Shown piece by piece: positions 1 to 14,036 of a stretch of DNA of 64,000 bases (its first letter is position 1; each line of letters begins with the position of its first letter). The notes below the pieces were generated by a model. That model searched no databases. It saw only the letters and a program-made list of their open reading frames with translations, and had not been told where the DNA came from. The translations under genes were made by a program, and so were the position numbers. Source of the DNA: Beroe forskalii (Eukaryota > Ctenophora > Nuda > Beroida > Beroidae). Location of the stretch: NCBI GenBank assembly GCA_011033025.1, contig WFMF01000082.1, positions 310,001 through 374,000 of the forward strand, written 5' to 3'.

Positions 1-3000
1 CATAATGATAAAGGTATGGCATAATAAAACAAAACAATTTTAAATCCCCCCTAAATTTCAATCTAAATCTTCATAACGCCTCCAACGGGGCGTATTTTAT
101 GTAATTATCGAAAAGTTAGCTTAATTTTACTTGTCGTGATTTCAATGCATGCTCGAATGATTTTGACGATCTGAAAGACGGTAATTAGTAAAAAAGAGAC
201 AAATTACTGCTGCATCAAACAATTTTCTGCCTAAATTACGATTTACAATATTCACGAACGAGACTTTGCGAGTTTAAATAACAAAAGATCTGTTGAATTT
301 GGCAGTTATAATCGCAGATTATCCGCTCAAAGTACAATCTCAGCAGAATCTAGCACCATTTTCATGATCACAAAGTGAATAAACAGGGGGTATTATTGTG
401 CCCACGCACGGCAACCGTAGAATCTTCCTGGTTCTACGATTTATGGAACATCTTACAAGGTCGAACTCCTCTAAAATCACAAAATCTTCAAGGAACTTAT
501 CATTATCAAACAATAATTATTTGCTATTTTATGTTTGGTTGTATGTACCCACGCATGAAGGTAACACAGCATGACTGCTAATTAATGATGAATTTATACA
601 CACAGCATCGCTACCAAATGGTGATGGTATACACACAGCCCTCATCATCAAATCATTGTTGCCCAGTGCAAGCACTCTGATTTAATGATAATCGAAGTAT
701 GCTATTGCTAGAGTCTACCTTATCGGCCCTTATTTAACCAGCTCTCAAGGACCAAATCTACTTTTAAAGTTTATTCCACTTCCGGAGGGCCGGATTAAAG
801 GCCAGATGATTTGAGTCGAAAGAAATTCTAATGCACAAGTAATATACTGTACAAAATTCCCCTGTTATAAAATCCTATACAAACACAGTTATGGAAGCGA
901 TAAAAGAAGTTTATATGGATAATCGATTTTCGTTCATATTAAAGAATTTAGACTTTACTCTGTATAGTTTGTATAAACAGGAAACAACTTGATAAGACTG
1001 GGCACGGAAGAAACGTTTACCGCGGAAGAAATTGTGACTAATCGCTAGGTGAGCGTAAAACACGAACTGCCACAGTCCGCTGACTGCGCCCTGATATCAC
1101 CACCTACCAGCATATTCAGAATAATATGGAAATTATTATTTTGGAGAAACCATTGCAGTCATTATGAAGTACTTTGGGGGTTTCTGTCGAGTTTGATTAG
1201 TGGTAAAAATATTCAGACTCCTCGCTATAGGCCACGTCATTGTAAGCAACATGCGTAACACTCTAAGAGACCTACACGTGCTGATTTAAAGGAAATATAG
1301 CTAGTTTCCCACAGCTGGCTTGGTTTAGAGAATCAATCACACTTTTGTAGGGTTTGATTTCTGGGAAGATGATTAAAATAAAAAGGAGAATATTAGAAGT
1401 AAAATCATGGGGGTTTCTTTTGAAAAGTCGGAGTTTTACAGACCTTTCCAATATTCAAAAAACATTAGTAAACTCGACGCATTTGAAAAGTGCCAGCTTG
1501 GCCACGTGACCAAAATCAATGAAGTTTGAACTGACCTGGGGCTGTAATAGTCAACTATTGACTTGAAACTTCCAGTTTATGAAACGGGAGGCGGCACTCG
1601 ACTCCGTGTACTGATTGATTCAAGTCAATTGGTGTTTCAGTTACAGACCAAAGTTTTGTCACGCGACCAAATTGCGGTGACTGTTCAGTGGTCATTATGG
1701 CACTTCAAGAAGTAGAAATGCCATAACGATGAACTGTCGAGCTGCTTGCTGGCTGCCGCAAAAGGTTAAGTCAAATTGAAAGAGGAAAGTTTACTAAACG
1801 TCGCGCACGAGAAATAGGCGGTTCAACATCACCAATTCACTACATCATGACATGATAATGACGTCATCCTAACCGCCTATTTCTCGTTCGCGGCGTATAA
1901 GCTCCCTCGTTAGCAGCACATTAGGAGCTCCTCGAACGGTGCACGAAGAAAATGACTTGTTAGAATTAATTATAATGCGCCCCTTACTTATTAATAATAT
2001 CCATTACACGACTATATATTATGTTGAATTCCCGAGTAATTATCGCATAATCTACACCTTTTAAAGTAAGAGCCATCTTCAGTACAGGGGCTGTGTAGTC
2101 AGACCCTCGGCAGCCCTAAAGTGTCCTATTCTTCGTGTACTTATGGGCAAATGTCCATATACACAAAGCAAGACACTCTAGAAAGCTAAGATATTCTAGT
2201 CAAAAGACTCATTAATCTTGGAGAAGGATACGAGCAATTTTTTGATAGCTTGCTTTAGAAAGTAATATGATGGCGTCAGATGAGGGTTAGATGTGAGTTA
2301 GGGTTAGAAGCGGGTGAGCGTTCGAAGTGAATGAGGGTTTCAAGCTACGAGGTAGGTAGTTAAACTCGAATGTTTCACAAGCGGTTCACACTAGCGTATA
2401 TCAAAGATAATCCCACAGCACAAGCCTCTAGACACCACGACAGACAACGCTCGTGTTAGTGAAATGTCAACTGCTTATTATTTCTGTTTCGTGACGTAAC
2501 CCAATTATCAATGACTGGCGGGCGGTGGCGAATGACCGAACGTCTTATGAGCAAGATTTATACGACAACCGCTCGGCGCTGTCCGCTGTAATGTGCCCGG
2601 TTGTAGCGGGCTAGTGTAGTGTGTGGCAGGGGTTTGTTTTGTGGAACGAGTCTGGAATTAATTTCGCAGAGATCCGGAAGCTGTGTCTGTTCATTGTGTA
2701 TGGCAGTAATCTGTTGTTCTAACTTCCAAGGCAGAGTTTTGTACTTTTCCAAAGTCTTACGTGTGTTTCGTTCAGCTATTGGAATTTGTCCAAAACTTAC
2801 GTAGTTCACCGCACCACGGACACGCGTGATAATCTTGGGTATTATTAACTTATTAAAAGTTAAAAACCTGACTAAAGACCCAAATATGGCAGGTGAGATT
2901 ACAAAGGTCGAGCGACCACTTAGAAGCCCTTTCTCGCAAATATCAATCAAACATAGCTACAACGTGTTACAACGTACTACGGGTCCAGTGAAAGATGTTC

Positions 3001-6000
3001 TGTTTGCTGAGTCTCATGTAATCGATCTAAAATTTGAAATAATTATTCACGCCAGCCTAGTTTTGTGAGATATATCGGATAAATCCACCTGGTGAAATGA
3101 TATTCTTCGATGATTAGTTCCTCAAAGAAAACATCATAATATGATTCAGTGGATACCGTAATATCTTTGCGAAGGAGCTGGCCTCTTAATCTTACTCAGT
3201 ATGAAACTACCTGATGAATATAACATCTGGTCAGAATGGTGAATTTAATTCCTGGAAAAAGCCGGAGTGTAGCCTTATGTTATATCATAACCCCTTCTGA
3301 CTCCAGGGAATGCTCATGCTGTTAACTGCCAGTATTTGATACCACCGAATGGTTCACACACACACTCACACCATATGGGCTCGTGTTTATAGAGCCATCT
3401 CATGTTGGTGTTTTTACTGTGATCATGATCCGCTGCGGACTGCAGAATGATGGAGAGGTGACAAGAAAACGTAACAAATAATGGAGTCGCTGGAAAGCCT
3501 CGATAGAAACAAAAAACGAACAAATCATCACGGACTCATCACTCACAGTCTAAAATTTATCAGATGGAATTATTGAAGAAAGCTACATAATATTCTCGAT
3601 TCAGTAAATCGGAGATTAAATCCAGTGAATGGTGTGAAAAGCGATTTTCATTCACCGCCACATGTGACATGACTGCAAGAGTCGACAAGAGACTGATTAA
3701 TTTGGTAAAGCTGAAGAATACCGAGCAACGAGACTTTTATTTTAAACATTCAGGGGAGGTTTCTATGACTACTTACAGAGCTTTCCTTATGACTTCAGGG
3801 CGAAATGTGAGAAACGCAATCGACTAATCCGCGATTGGCGAATGATAATGGGGCATCATGTTCTCACCTCTCAAAAGCCTTGCAACTCCAGACAAGGGAG
3901 ACGAGTGAAGGTTTTGTAAAGTTTACCTGAATATCCAATAAGATGCGCCGTGAACAAGGTGAGTTTGACAACTTTAGAAAACTTAGAAAGGACTTCCCTG
4001 ATTGGCGGTGGGGTATGGGCAGGATTCAGGGATGCCTAATACTCCGAACACGGGCCTATGTGTTAAATCCGTGCCACGCTCCTTCCCTACAACTGCTAAT
4101 TCTCTCCCGGGGTTCCTAGTGCTTCGTGGAGAAGCCGTGCCAATATAGTGCACATATTATCCACATATTGCGAAGCTGTGGTGTGACAAACAGAAATACC
4201 TGTCAAAATATGTAAATACTGGGTATCATAAATACTGCACTGTATCAGAGAAACCCCGCACAAAAGGCTGCGTGTTGTCGAACTACCTGCCACCTATTCA
4301 GCGCTTGCCACATTCCGTGGCTGTTCCTAATATTTACACAATCGGCAACAGAATTAGGAAGTGGGCGGGAGCACGGAAGCAACACGGTTGTCAACAATTG
4401 CACGTGCATCAGACACGAGGGTACGAGGATTCAATTGCTTTTGGCTGAGTGTGCGCGCCACAAAACGCTTTGGAGACATTTTCTTTCAAGAATCAAGATG
4501 CTGTGTGATGACATTGATGCCTACATGAAGAAATATTATTGCGAAATTACGGTTGACTGTACGAACAGCGACTGACATTCAATTGCGAAGAAAGAGAAAA
4601 TTTTACTTATAATTATTGAGTTTGACAGCTCCCAAGAAATTCCTTTGTGGCTGTGAGGTTTTCGAGATAAGATTAGCGTATTGTGTTGTCCCTGCATGAA
4701 TTTTATCGGGCCATTTTACCATCAGGCATACATTGGCGTAAGATAACATTAGCTCGACCACAGCATGCTATATCCTATAGCGGTCATGTTTTGGAATGGT
4801 AATGAACTCCGCATGCTATACCCTCTAGCGGTCGGAAGGCCGCAGCACCACTCTACTGAAATAAAGGAGAAATTCCCTGCTCCGGTGCTCAAGTATTATC
4901 ATTTAGTGGGGTTGATGTACGATAACAATAGGAATATACCGGGGAAAGCAGCTTCCTCTGCTCCACATGATCAAAACAGCCCCGGAGTACACGCATTGTG
5001 TTGCCTCTAACCACTGCACTGCCAGTGAGCTCTCGATGAAAGAATATCATTCGTCAGCCAATCAGCTGCTTCCTCCTCCCGCATTCTCTATTCCTATTGG
5101 CCGAATCCACCTAGACAGATAGGCTGGGAGCTGATTGCATCCTGGGCTCCTAACTTGCTCAATACTCAATACATAGCAAATAAATTATCAAATTTTCATG
5201 AAATTTTTCCATTATCAGGCAGGAATTTTCGATTCTTAAGGCCTCTCTGCATCAAATCAGGGCAAGTGCTTGGGGATAATGAACCCATACATTTCAAACC
5301 ATATAACAGCTATGTCTTGGGCTTGGGAAGGTTTTATTTTAGCTAAAATCATCGCTTGTCTACTGATGAACAATGTACAGCGATGAGTTATCAATTGACG
5401 TCAAACGATCAAATAAATGGCTTTCAAGATGACAGGTAGCCCTTCAAAACAAAACCTATCGATACCCATGAACCACGTTATCTTTCAGTATGGCTTAGTA
5501 AGAAGCTAGCCATCCGAAGATTTAAAAAGACAATCATATAGACAGGGAGTCTTTCTTCTAATTACTACCCATAATCGGAGTATAGATGACTAAACGAGAA
5601 AACACGAATACAATCCAAGACAATGAAAAATGCTATGTGGATGGGATAATTGAAATACGGGAAAATACGGACCTATCAACGCAAAAAGAAAATACCAGGC
5701 TAAGCATACAGATAACGAAACACCAACGGTCGAACACAGAACAGAGCCACAAAATATCTTGACGTGGTTTGACATCACGATACAAGGGAAGGGAAACGTT
5801 GTTTTGGGGTTACAATATGCTTTAATAAAATCATCAAAATGCTTCCAAAATTAACGCAGAATTGGCGCAGCTCTGAAAAACACAGGGACACCATCACCCT
5901 CTGCAAAGTTATTGAGGTCAAAATGTGGCCACCACAAAGTCACACTGTGTGCTTACTCCGCAGGATATATGACATTTTCTGCGGAGTTTATACAGCGTGA

Positions 6001-8694
6001 CTCTGAGGCAGCTAGTGGCTCCCCAAGAGTATTCTTTTTAACGTCACCAGCTCCCAGAGCGAGGTCTGGGAGTGGCGGGCTAGCAGCTACCTACGCTCTC
6101 AGGATATACCTCCTGCAGTCCTCCCACATATATCCTGTACATTCGACGGAAACACGTCATTGCCGTACAGTGCTGCCTGGGAGCAGGCTGCTGGGAGGGA
6201 GGTCACCACCAGGCTGCAGAGTGGTTTGTCTGATGACGACACGGGGTGTACTGGGCGGGCCAGCGGGCATTCTCCAAGCAGAGACAGACTAACGACCTGA
6301 TAGACCTAAGTTTCCATTATTGCGATACATAAGCAAATCGTGTATTTTTAATTTTAATGGTACTACGAGATCACGACAGACGGATAAGTCGAACGTCTGT
6401 AGGATAACTTTAAGACTTGAAATATGGACGGAATATACTTTACATGTTATACGCATGAAGAGTTCATAATCTAGCTGACTGTACATCTTCATTGGAACAG
6501 CATTATTTAGATATTATTTTAAAAACATAAAAGTTCAGTCAAACCAAAGCACGTGTGCCTTGTTTTTGAACCCCAAGGAAAACAAAGCAGAAAACTTCAA
6601 AAGAGAACTAGAATATTGTAGTTGTAGGGTTTGATGTAGTTTTTCTCCACAATTTGTATTGAATATTGACAATATTGCGCAGTCTGTAGAGACTTCAATT
6701 ACTTGGACTACAACTAATTAAAGTGCATCACCCAACGCTGAGTAATCCAGTGCGTACCAATTCGCACTAGGTAGATGCTAACTGCTTAACAACTTAGGAA
6801 CTTGCGTGGCTGTTTTTTGAAGTCGTTCTGTCTACCGACCATCCAGTGGACTACCCGAAGTAATTCGGCATGACACAGGCAATTAAATGAATCAGTGCCG
6901 AGATCTCGGAAATATATCTGACGATTGGAACTTTAAAACGTATCTTTTGTCGGGTGAACTTTACAGATATTCTCTGACATGCGAGTGTTCCCTCACAAAC
7001 AGTAGCGTCAATGCGTTAGCTAATCTGCAAGTAAAATATATAGAAATTAAGTGCTGAGTCCATTTTGAGATACTTCCCGAGGGCGCAACCCGAGGGATTT
7101 ATCCCAAAAGGACGAGAGTTTATCTCAACCGATATGGACCCGATCAGGCATAGGGCTATGTATCATACTATTATAGACATTATAATATAATAGACGCTGA
7201 TGAAAACCTCAGATAATATGTCTATACTATAGGTATAAGTTTAGATGATAATTCTATAAACTTAACTCTTTGCAATACACAAGCTTATCATGGCAACGAT
7301 ATGGAGAGTAACATAAAAGAGTTTATGTTCATAGCAATAAAATATATTGAATACGATGATCCGCATAGAAAAATTTCACTCCCAGGTCGAAATAATAATA
7401 GAATTAATTATAGTGGTGCCTCCAATATACATTCTACTATAATCAATAGGTATAGTGCATAATACGCAAGACGCACCCCATAGCCACAAGTTACCAGCTT
7501 GTAGCCACATGTGGATTGTGGACTGTGCAGCAACTGAAATGACACAAAATTTGAGCACTGAACTTTCGGAATGTTTTGTGTTTGACCTGCCCGAAAACAG
7601 CGCCCATGTGCCAAATCTATCGTTGTTGAGCCACAAATTTACAGCCAATATTACTGTCAATGGAAAGGTTGGGATTGCCATGCTCCATCCCTCAGCCCCA
7701 TCCCACGTGTGAAGGATGAGAGATGCACCACTAACCTGTGCATTGTGCAACCACAAGCTCTACTCATCAGCCAAATGTAACGAAATTGAGAATTAGGAGC
7801 TGCGACTAATGCCTATAGCGAAGTCTCAGCTAAGCTATAAAAAATATTTTCCCTGTCCCCTGATACTGCGATGCTTCCTACCATTGACTGATACTCCATT
7901 GGCTGCCATTCTTTACATGTCAAACATAATTCGCTGCCCACGCTGAATTCACCTTTCCAGAGTATTACATTTGTCAGTCCTAAGTGCCGATATAATGAAA
8001 CATTGAAACCCATTGGGTCACCTCAACGGGCCTCTTTAAGTTAATTATAAACTGCCAAGATACGCCAACAACTTGAGTTTGGGCTCTTGTACTAATTGCC
8101 GGACGAATTATCTGAAGCATGCGCCTTGTTTACCCAAAGACTTGTTAATATTTAACATCATCCCAAAGTGAGATACTTCGCAGTGTGACATCTGTCAGGG
8201 AACAATGCTAACAATTAGAGCATTGTGTCCCTGGCTACTTATGACACCTGAACAATGCCAACAATCGGAGCATTCTCCCTTGCTACTTATGACATCTGAA
8301 GTCTAGTGTGGCAGGAGCACTTGTAGGGCTTTCACAGATTCCTTCCCAAGAGCCAAATTCTTTCTTAAATGGCTCAACAAATTGTGACAGGTATATTGCA
8401 CCAACAAAAGTACGGGTTGTCTTGAAATGAAATCCCACCAATGCTGAATTTCCATGCAACTGCAAAAACGAGTCCACATTTCTGCCCTGCTTTTCTTAAC
8501 GGTAACCAATCAGCCAATCCTTCTAAATCGTGATTCATCAGTTCACTTATATTTTCACAGTCCAAACAGTATGATAATTTCAACTTGAACATGGAGAAAA
8601 GAACTGATGCCATGAATTTGTGAACCCGAGGCAAAACGTGAAAATACTTAAGGGAACGCCATGTTAAGTGTCATCGTATTCGCATTACGACAGG
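1..8694. other. intergenic DNA, no supported gene
   Basis: No exon, RNA gene or recognisable protein could be supported on either strand. Open frames of up to 130 codons (for example 2558-2950 minus, 5912-6292 plus, 7376-7756 minus) have no domain, no family resemblance and no coherent splice signals. The stretch contains one MITE (1799-1897), a pair of CCAAT boxes in opposite orientation around 5056-5103, and a short two-copy direct repeat around 4765-4833. Confidence 0.6.
1799..1897. mobile_element. MITE, family A (about 100 bp)
   Basis: The ends are inverted copies of GCACGAGAAATAGGCGG, with CGCG-rich tips. The centre is AT-rich and holds a TGATAATGACGTCAT motif. The same structure recurs at 11845-11940 and 25029-25127, and as a degraded copy near 33150-33225. 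It has no coding capacity and the superfamily is not determined. Confidence 0.7.
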
Positions 8695-9264
8695 GGGAGG
8701 GGCCAACGCGCTTTTAGGCCCCAAGGATATTGGAAATCCGAAAAGAGCCCAAAAAGGCAACAAAGTGCCAAGTGGGGCCTTAAAGAGCGTAAAACAGCCT
8801 TCGGGGTAAAATATTAGATGTGGTTGACTCCATCGCCTTAATAACGTCTTGATACAATTATTTTTTGTTGAAATATCATCTAAACACTTAATTTATGGGT
8901 TATTTTCATTTTAGATGAAAAACTCGATCAAATTTTTTATATAGGGCTCCAGAGGATGAAAGTTACCTGAAATTGGAGCCTTAAAGAGCCCTTTTAAAGT
9001 TTAAACAGTCTCCCACAGTAGGATCTATAGCGAAAGTCTCCTCCTATTATAATGGATTGTTAAAATACTGTTACCTCATTAAGGAAACCACTTAATCAGA
9101 CTATATAAATGGCATTTTGAGTAAATGGGGCTATGCAATCGATCATTAGACCAATTTTAGTCTGGGGCTCTTTCAGACTCCAAAAGATATAAATAATCTG
9201 AATAAAGCCTTAGAAAATGGGGCCTGAAAGAGCCTGAAAGCGCGTTGCAACCCCCCCCCTCCCC
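8695..9264. mobile_element. non-autonomous hAT-like element (570 bp)
   Basis: The imperfect terminal inverted repeats begin GGGGAGGGGCCAACGCGC on the left, and the right end is a G-expanded inverse of it. The element is flanked by an exact 8-bp direct repeat TACGACAG at 8687-8694 and 9265-9272, the target-duplication length typical of hAT transposons. The interior has several GGGGCCTTAAAGAGC-like subrepeats and no transposase. Confidence 0.75.
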
Positions 9265-11043
9265 TACGACAGATATTATAGTGACACTGTTTTGCAAACC
9301 TTAAGTTGAGAACAACTATTCTAGAAAACGACACTACTATAGCAAGTTAGCAAGTTGAAAAACAAGCTTAAGTCTGGCATAATGAAGCACTTCAAAACTG
9401 ACACGCTATTGAAATTGAATTAGAAGTAACTTAAACTTTAAAATACCAGCTGCTGCTCGTGTGACGCCCGTTATGTGTGGTATTCCGCATAAAAACTTGG
9501 TAGTGTCTTATAACCAGAGCACAGAACATTTCATGCATAGTGTGCCCGCACTGCTACCATGGTAGCCGTGTTTTACCATGGTAACCTGTCCTACACATTG
9601 CAGTCTTCCAATCAGAGAATTTTTAGACACTGTCTGTAGAATATGAAGTGCTGTGGACTGTGGGTGATCTAATGCGTTGTTTTTTACATCTGCCTGGTGA
9701 AGGTGTAATATGGTGGATATAAAGCAGTGAATTATCGTGTATTCTTTAGCGGGTGGAATGTGCCCCAGGTAGAGTGACGTCATTATCACACACTAGAAAG
9801 GTAAGTTGTTGCATCTGCCTCTGCTGGGAGGCTTCTGTTGAAAGACTTCTCAGTTTAAGTCCGCTTCGCGCATTATATGACATCTGTTTCATTCACCTTG
9901 AGTCTACCGCCGGGGAAAACAGTCGTTTTAAATCATAAGTTAAAAACTTGTGATTGTAACAATAAAGTTAAAAGCGAATTTTGAATACTATAAATATAAA
10001 AATGAAATTGTTCTTACTGCACCCTGTTTAAATGAAAAACAGAAAAATTTTCTGCCTTCTAGTACCTATGCCAGGGATCTGAATGTCGAATAAGCTAAAA
10101 AATCTACCACTTAACTCACTGGTGTCACATGAGATTAATGTAAGAAGTAACAATAAAAATGTAACAACCTGGATCGAGGAGACCTCTCGAATCCTGATGT
10201 CTCACAATAAACCAAACACATGGAACCGTGAACTATGGATCCATATTATTTGTAAAATTCTCTCGAATATATGTTATTTAAAACACCTGATGCGGAATCA
10301 TGGAAACGTATACTACTCGAAGTGAAACATAACCCCTCGTATAGTTATTACAATGTAAGGCTCGCGCTGGGAGCTGGCATTCGTTAGCAGCGAGGGATTT
10401 AATAATCACATTTTATCCTGGAATGTTTCCTATCTCCATAGTTGGTGGGAGGACCAAGAAAGATACCTTATTGGGATTTATTTAACCCTTCAGGACAAAA
10501 ATTGATATTTTTGTCCAAAGGGCCGGTTTAAATAGGCCGGTTGAAGTGGGGCTGTTCAAATTAAAGGTCAGTTAATTTAAGTCGAATGAACCTTTTAAGA
10601 CTTGGCGTATGCAGTGCTAAATTCACTGGAAATTCATTATGTAACACGTATTTTCATCTACATAACATAATGTATCATGATGCAAAAAGTATGTTGTATG
10701 ATGTACTGATGTATGATGTGTGATGTATGGTGTGTATACTGACCATACATACACTATTCAGCACCCTAATTGCCAAATTTTGGTAATTAGGGCTATAAAC
10801 ACGCAAATTTTGTAATTTGGTAATTTGTGCTTCATGGGAAAGACAAGTTAGACACCATTTGGAGAGTGAAGATTGTGAGTATTGCACAGAATATTGACCG
10901 AACCTTTAAACGGCTCTCTGATAGAGAGAACTAAAGGTGACTGCTCCGAAATAGAGATTTTGATTTCTAATTGTTCATCACTTGAACATGCTCACTGCTC
11001 AGCCAGCAACGAAACTTCGTACCTTAGGAGGTGTATTTAAAAA

Positions 11044-11168
11044 GGTTGTAATTTGGGGATTTTTTCGGAAAAATCCCCATATTTTTACCCACCATGACAG
11101 TTCAAAATAACGTCATTATTATATGTTAACTAGAGTAATAACTTTAGAAAGATCCCCAAATTACAACC
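11044..11168. mobile_element. MITE with 17-bp perfect TIRs
   Basis: GGTTGTAATTTGGGGAT at 11044-11060 is perfectly inverted at 11152-11168. The interior is AT-rich and non-coding. The family was not identified. Confidence 0.65.
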
Positions 11169-11574
11169 TACCAAATTGTAAACATCCAAAATTTTGCTCA
11201 CTGCATAAATACAACAGAACTTGGTATCTATTTTAGAAAGCAATCTCTGCTGAGTTTCGTGAAAGAATTGCGTCACAATGAAGCTTGCAGAGGACACAGA
11301 GGAGGAACTGACGCACCAGTTTAAAAGGCCACTTGCTGGGAAGTTTCTCTTTAGCTCTCTATGAACCATGTTTCACGCTCAGGTGTACTCACTGGTCAGT
11401 GGCCAGTGCCATCTTGTCACGGTAAGACACCAGAACTCTCGCTTGGACCACTGCCTTATTTGTTAAGACTTGGTAATCACTGATATTTTTACGGTCCATC
11501 ATAATTTGAAAAAGGATATAAAATTGCTGGAATGAGCGGAATAAACAAGACATATACTACCACATGATAATACC

Positions 11575-11668
11575 CTGAGAAAACTTGACCGAGAGTAAAT
11601 CAAGATATGAGAAAACTTGATCAAGAGTAACTCAATATATGAGAAAACTTGATCGAGAGTAACTCAAG
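11575..11668. repeat. three-copy tandem repeat, about 31 bp
   Basis: Three successive units share TGAGAAAACTTGATCGAGAG followed by TAACTCAA, with a few substitutions. Confidence 0.7.
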
Positions 11669-11844
11669 AGATATTGGAAGAGAATTTAAGCTCTCAAAGT
11701 CTAGGGATTATATTCTGAACAGCTTGGCGCACCTAGTACGTTCCCAAGAGTCCTATGCTGCAACCACGAACGACACTAATAACTGCCCATGAACTGGAGA
11801 GCTGAAATAATTCCTGATCTGAGTGGGAGTATTTGTGAACCCCG

Positions 11845-11940
11845 CGCACGAGAAATAGACGATTAAGATGACGTCATTATCATTGCTCAATGTAGTGAGA
11901 TGATGACGTTGAACCGCTATTTTTCGCGTGCGTGGTATGG
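11845..11940. mobile_element. MITE, family A (diverged copy)
   Basis: The left end reads GCGCACGAGAAATAGACG and the right end is an inverse with CGCTATTTTTCGCGTGCG. The interior carries TGACGTCATTATCA. It matches the elements at 1799 and 25029. Confidence 0.6.
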
Positions 11941-12232
11941 TATAGTATCCGTATTCCGTTCTCTGGGAGGGTGCTCTTATGATTGAAGCCGTTAATCCAC
12001 AACGTTAAATCGAATATATTATAGTGTGCACCCGGCTTTAACCAGCCTAAGTAATGACAGTAATGGCAGTAATGATTGAGGGAATTGATTGATTTCGGAG
12101 TACGTGCGATGAAGAACCTTGAGGTATACGTCACACACTCGCATGCGGTATTATCAGGGTCTAGTTATCACAAAATACTCATGATGGGGCTCTCGCCTAC
12201 CCCCATATTATAATTATACACAGACTTAGCTG

Positions 12233-12535
12233 TATACTGTAATCACTAGATGTAATCATCTGTGCAATCAATATGCAATCATTGTGTAATCACTGTGTAA
12301 TCAACTGTGTAATCAACTGTGTAGTCATCTGTGTATTTATCTGTGTACCCACTGTGTAGTCAACTGTGTACCCACTGTGTAGTCAACTGTGTAATCAACT
12401 GTGTAGTCATCTGTGTACCTACTGTGTACCCACTGTGTACCTACTGTGTACCCACTGTAATCACCTATGTAATCATTGTGTAAATGTAATCACTAATCAC
12501 CTATGTATTATGTAATCATTGTGTGATCCCATGTG
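12233..12535. repeat. GTGTA-rich minisatellite, 12-13 bp unit
   Basis: Repeated variants of ACTGTGTAATCA and CTGTGTAGTCA or CTGTGTACCCA run for about 300 bp, with irregular unit order. Confidence 0.8.
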
Positions 12536-13445
12536 TAATATGCTGCAAAACAGGCTTATCTTGAGTAAGAGCCGAATTTATATAATTCTGTAATTATCAG
12601 CACCTTCCAATTAGACGTATCTAAATAGATGAGCAGGACTTTCAATGCTAGGTATTGGTCCAAAGGTTGGGATTTAGAATGCTATTACTTCATGTGTATC
12701 GTTATATCGGATTCTTTATCAGGCAATAAAAAGTATTCAAATACGGGAAAAAGCTGCCATAGTACTCAGATTGTTCAACAGTCAACGTGGATCATGGCGT
12801 GCTTCGAGATTCCGTATATCTGAATTCTTCAAGATAATTGAAGGTTTCAGAGCGTAGAATAAGGTCAGCAGTTGCCGGGTCAGTAATTCATGCTGTCAGG
12901 CGTGGGTGACATCTATTTAAAGAATTATAAGTATGTCGCTGGTTGACATTCTTTAAATAGTTAAGTAGTTAAGCATCCTTATAAAGAATTTATAGCTCTA
13001 TAGCTGAGAAATTTGTCGGGGAATTGAAAAACTGCTAAAATGCAAGAATAAATCAATTCCTCTATGATGTTTCGAGTGAAGAGATCGCATTACCTCGCCT
13101 ACCGACAAGTGCGCACATAAGAATCTATTTCCCACGGTCTAACAGTAAACGCCTGGATGAGTATTGAGTAAACGCCTGCTAATTCTAACCGCTACATGAG
13201 CTGAAGTATCATGGTTTAGAGGGTTACAGGAAGGTGGAATGTGTGAAGTAAGACCGAGCGGTAGGCTACTAGACGGTTACTGAAACCATCTTTAATTTAA
13301 TTTGAACAAAAGAATAAAATGCTATGCGCCGCACAAACCCGATTCAAAATTCCTGAATACTAGCAATCCTGGGATCGGAAGAAGCGCAAACAGATTCCTG
13401 ATTTGCTACACAAGTTGGCGAAAGACAAGAATATGGACTTAGTTC

Positions 13446-14036
13446 GTGCAAAATGAACAAGTAATCGACGAAAGTACCACTGAAGTTCTTCATATAAACC
13501 CGGGAAGTAAGAAAGTAAAGCTGCTGCCTCCTAGAAAGGAAGAGGAAGTACGTCCTGGCATATTGAGCACTGATGTATCCTATGTTTACCGGTCAAGTAG
13601 CAATTCCTATACGGTCTCTCCTCCAGCCTTCTACAACTCCTCTAATAGAATTGTCATAGGTAAGTCAATGCTCGTTCTAAAGTCACTTCATCGTGCCCAG
13701 TTACCTGCTGGCTTGGAGATGGCTATTCAAGACTTCAAGGACTGAGTGAGCCAGGATTCAACCTTTAAAGTGTTTGAGATCGTCTGTCAGGGTTCACAAG
13801 AGGTTTATCCACGAGTCCCATTATTAGAACAAAATATTGGACTGAACAAATGGATGACAAAGCATTTGTTACTGAAAGGATTGTTATCGGTATGCGCCAA
13901 ATACCTAAAATTAGGCGTACAAGTTACAGCTAGGTTAGGCGTGCTAGTAGTTTTCAAGTTACTACCGGACGTTGGAGAACACGGCCTGGTCGTATCAGGG
14001 TCAGGTTATTGCAGTTTCATCAGTAATTCTATATAG
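13446..14036 (+). other. open frame of unknown origin, one internal stop
   Basis: A single frame of 196 sense codons is interrupted once by TGA at 13743. It has no initiator ATG at the 5' end, no recognised domain and no convincing splice signals. The peptide is of ordinary composition, with segments such as NPGSKKVKLLPPRKEEE. It could be an old gene fragment, part of a degraded mobile element, or chance. I could not place it in a family. Confidence 0.15.

Noticed and set aside
2262-2345. GGGTTAG-like motifs suggesting a telomere tract
   Set aside because: There are only a few scattered GGGTTAG phrases, with no regular repeat.
5912-6292. 126-codon plus-strand frame
   Set aside because: There is no recognisable motif, it is isolated, and neighbouring splice signals do not extend it.
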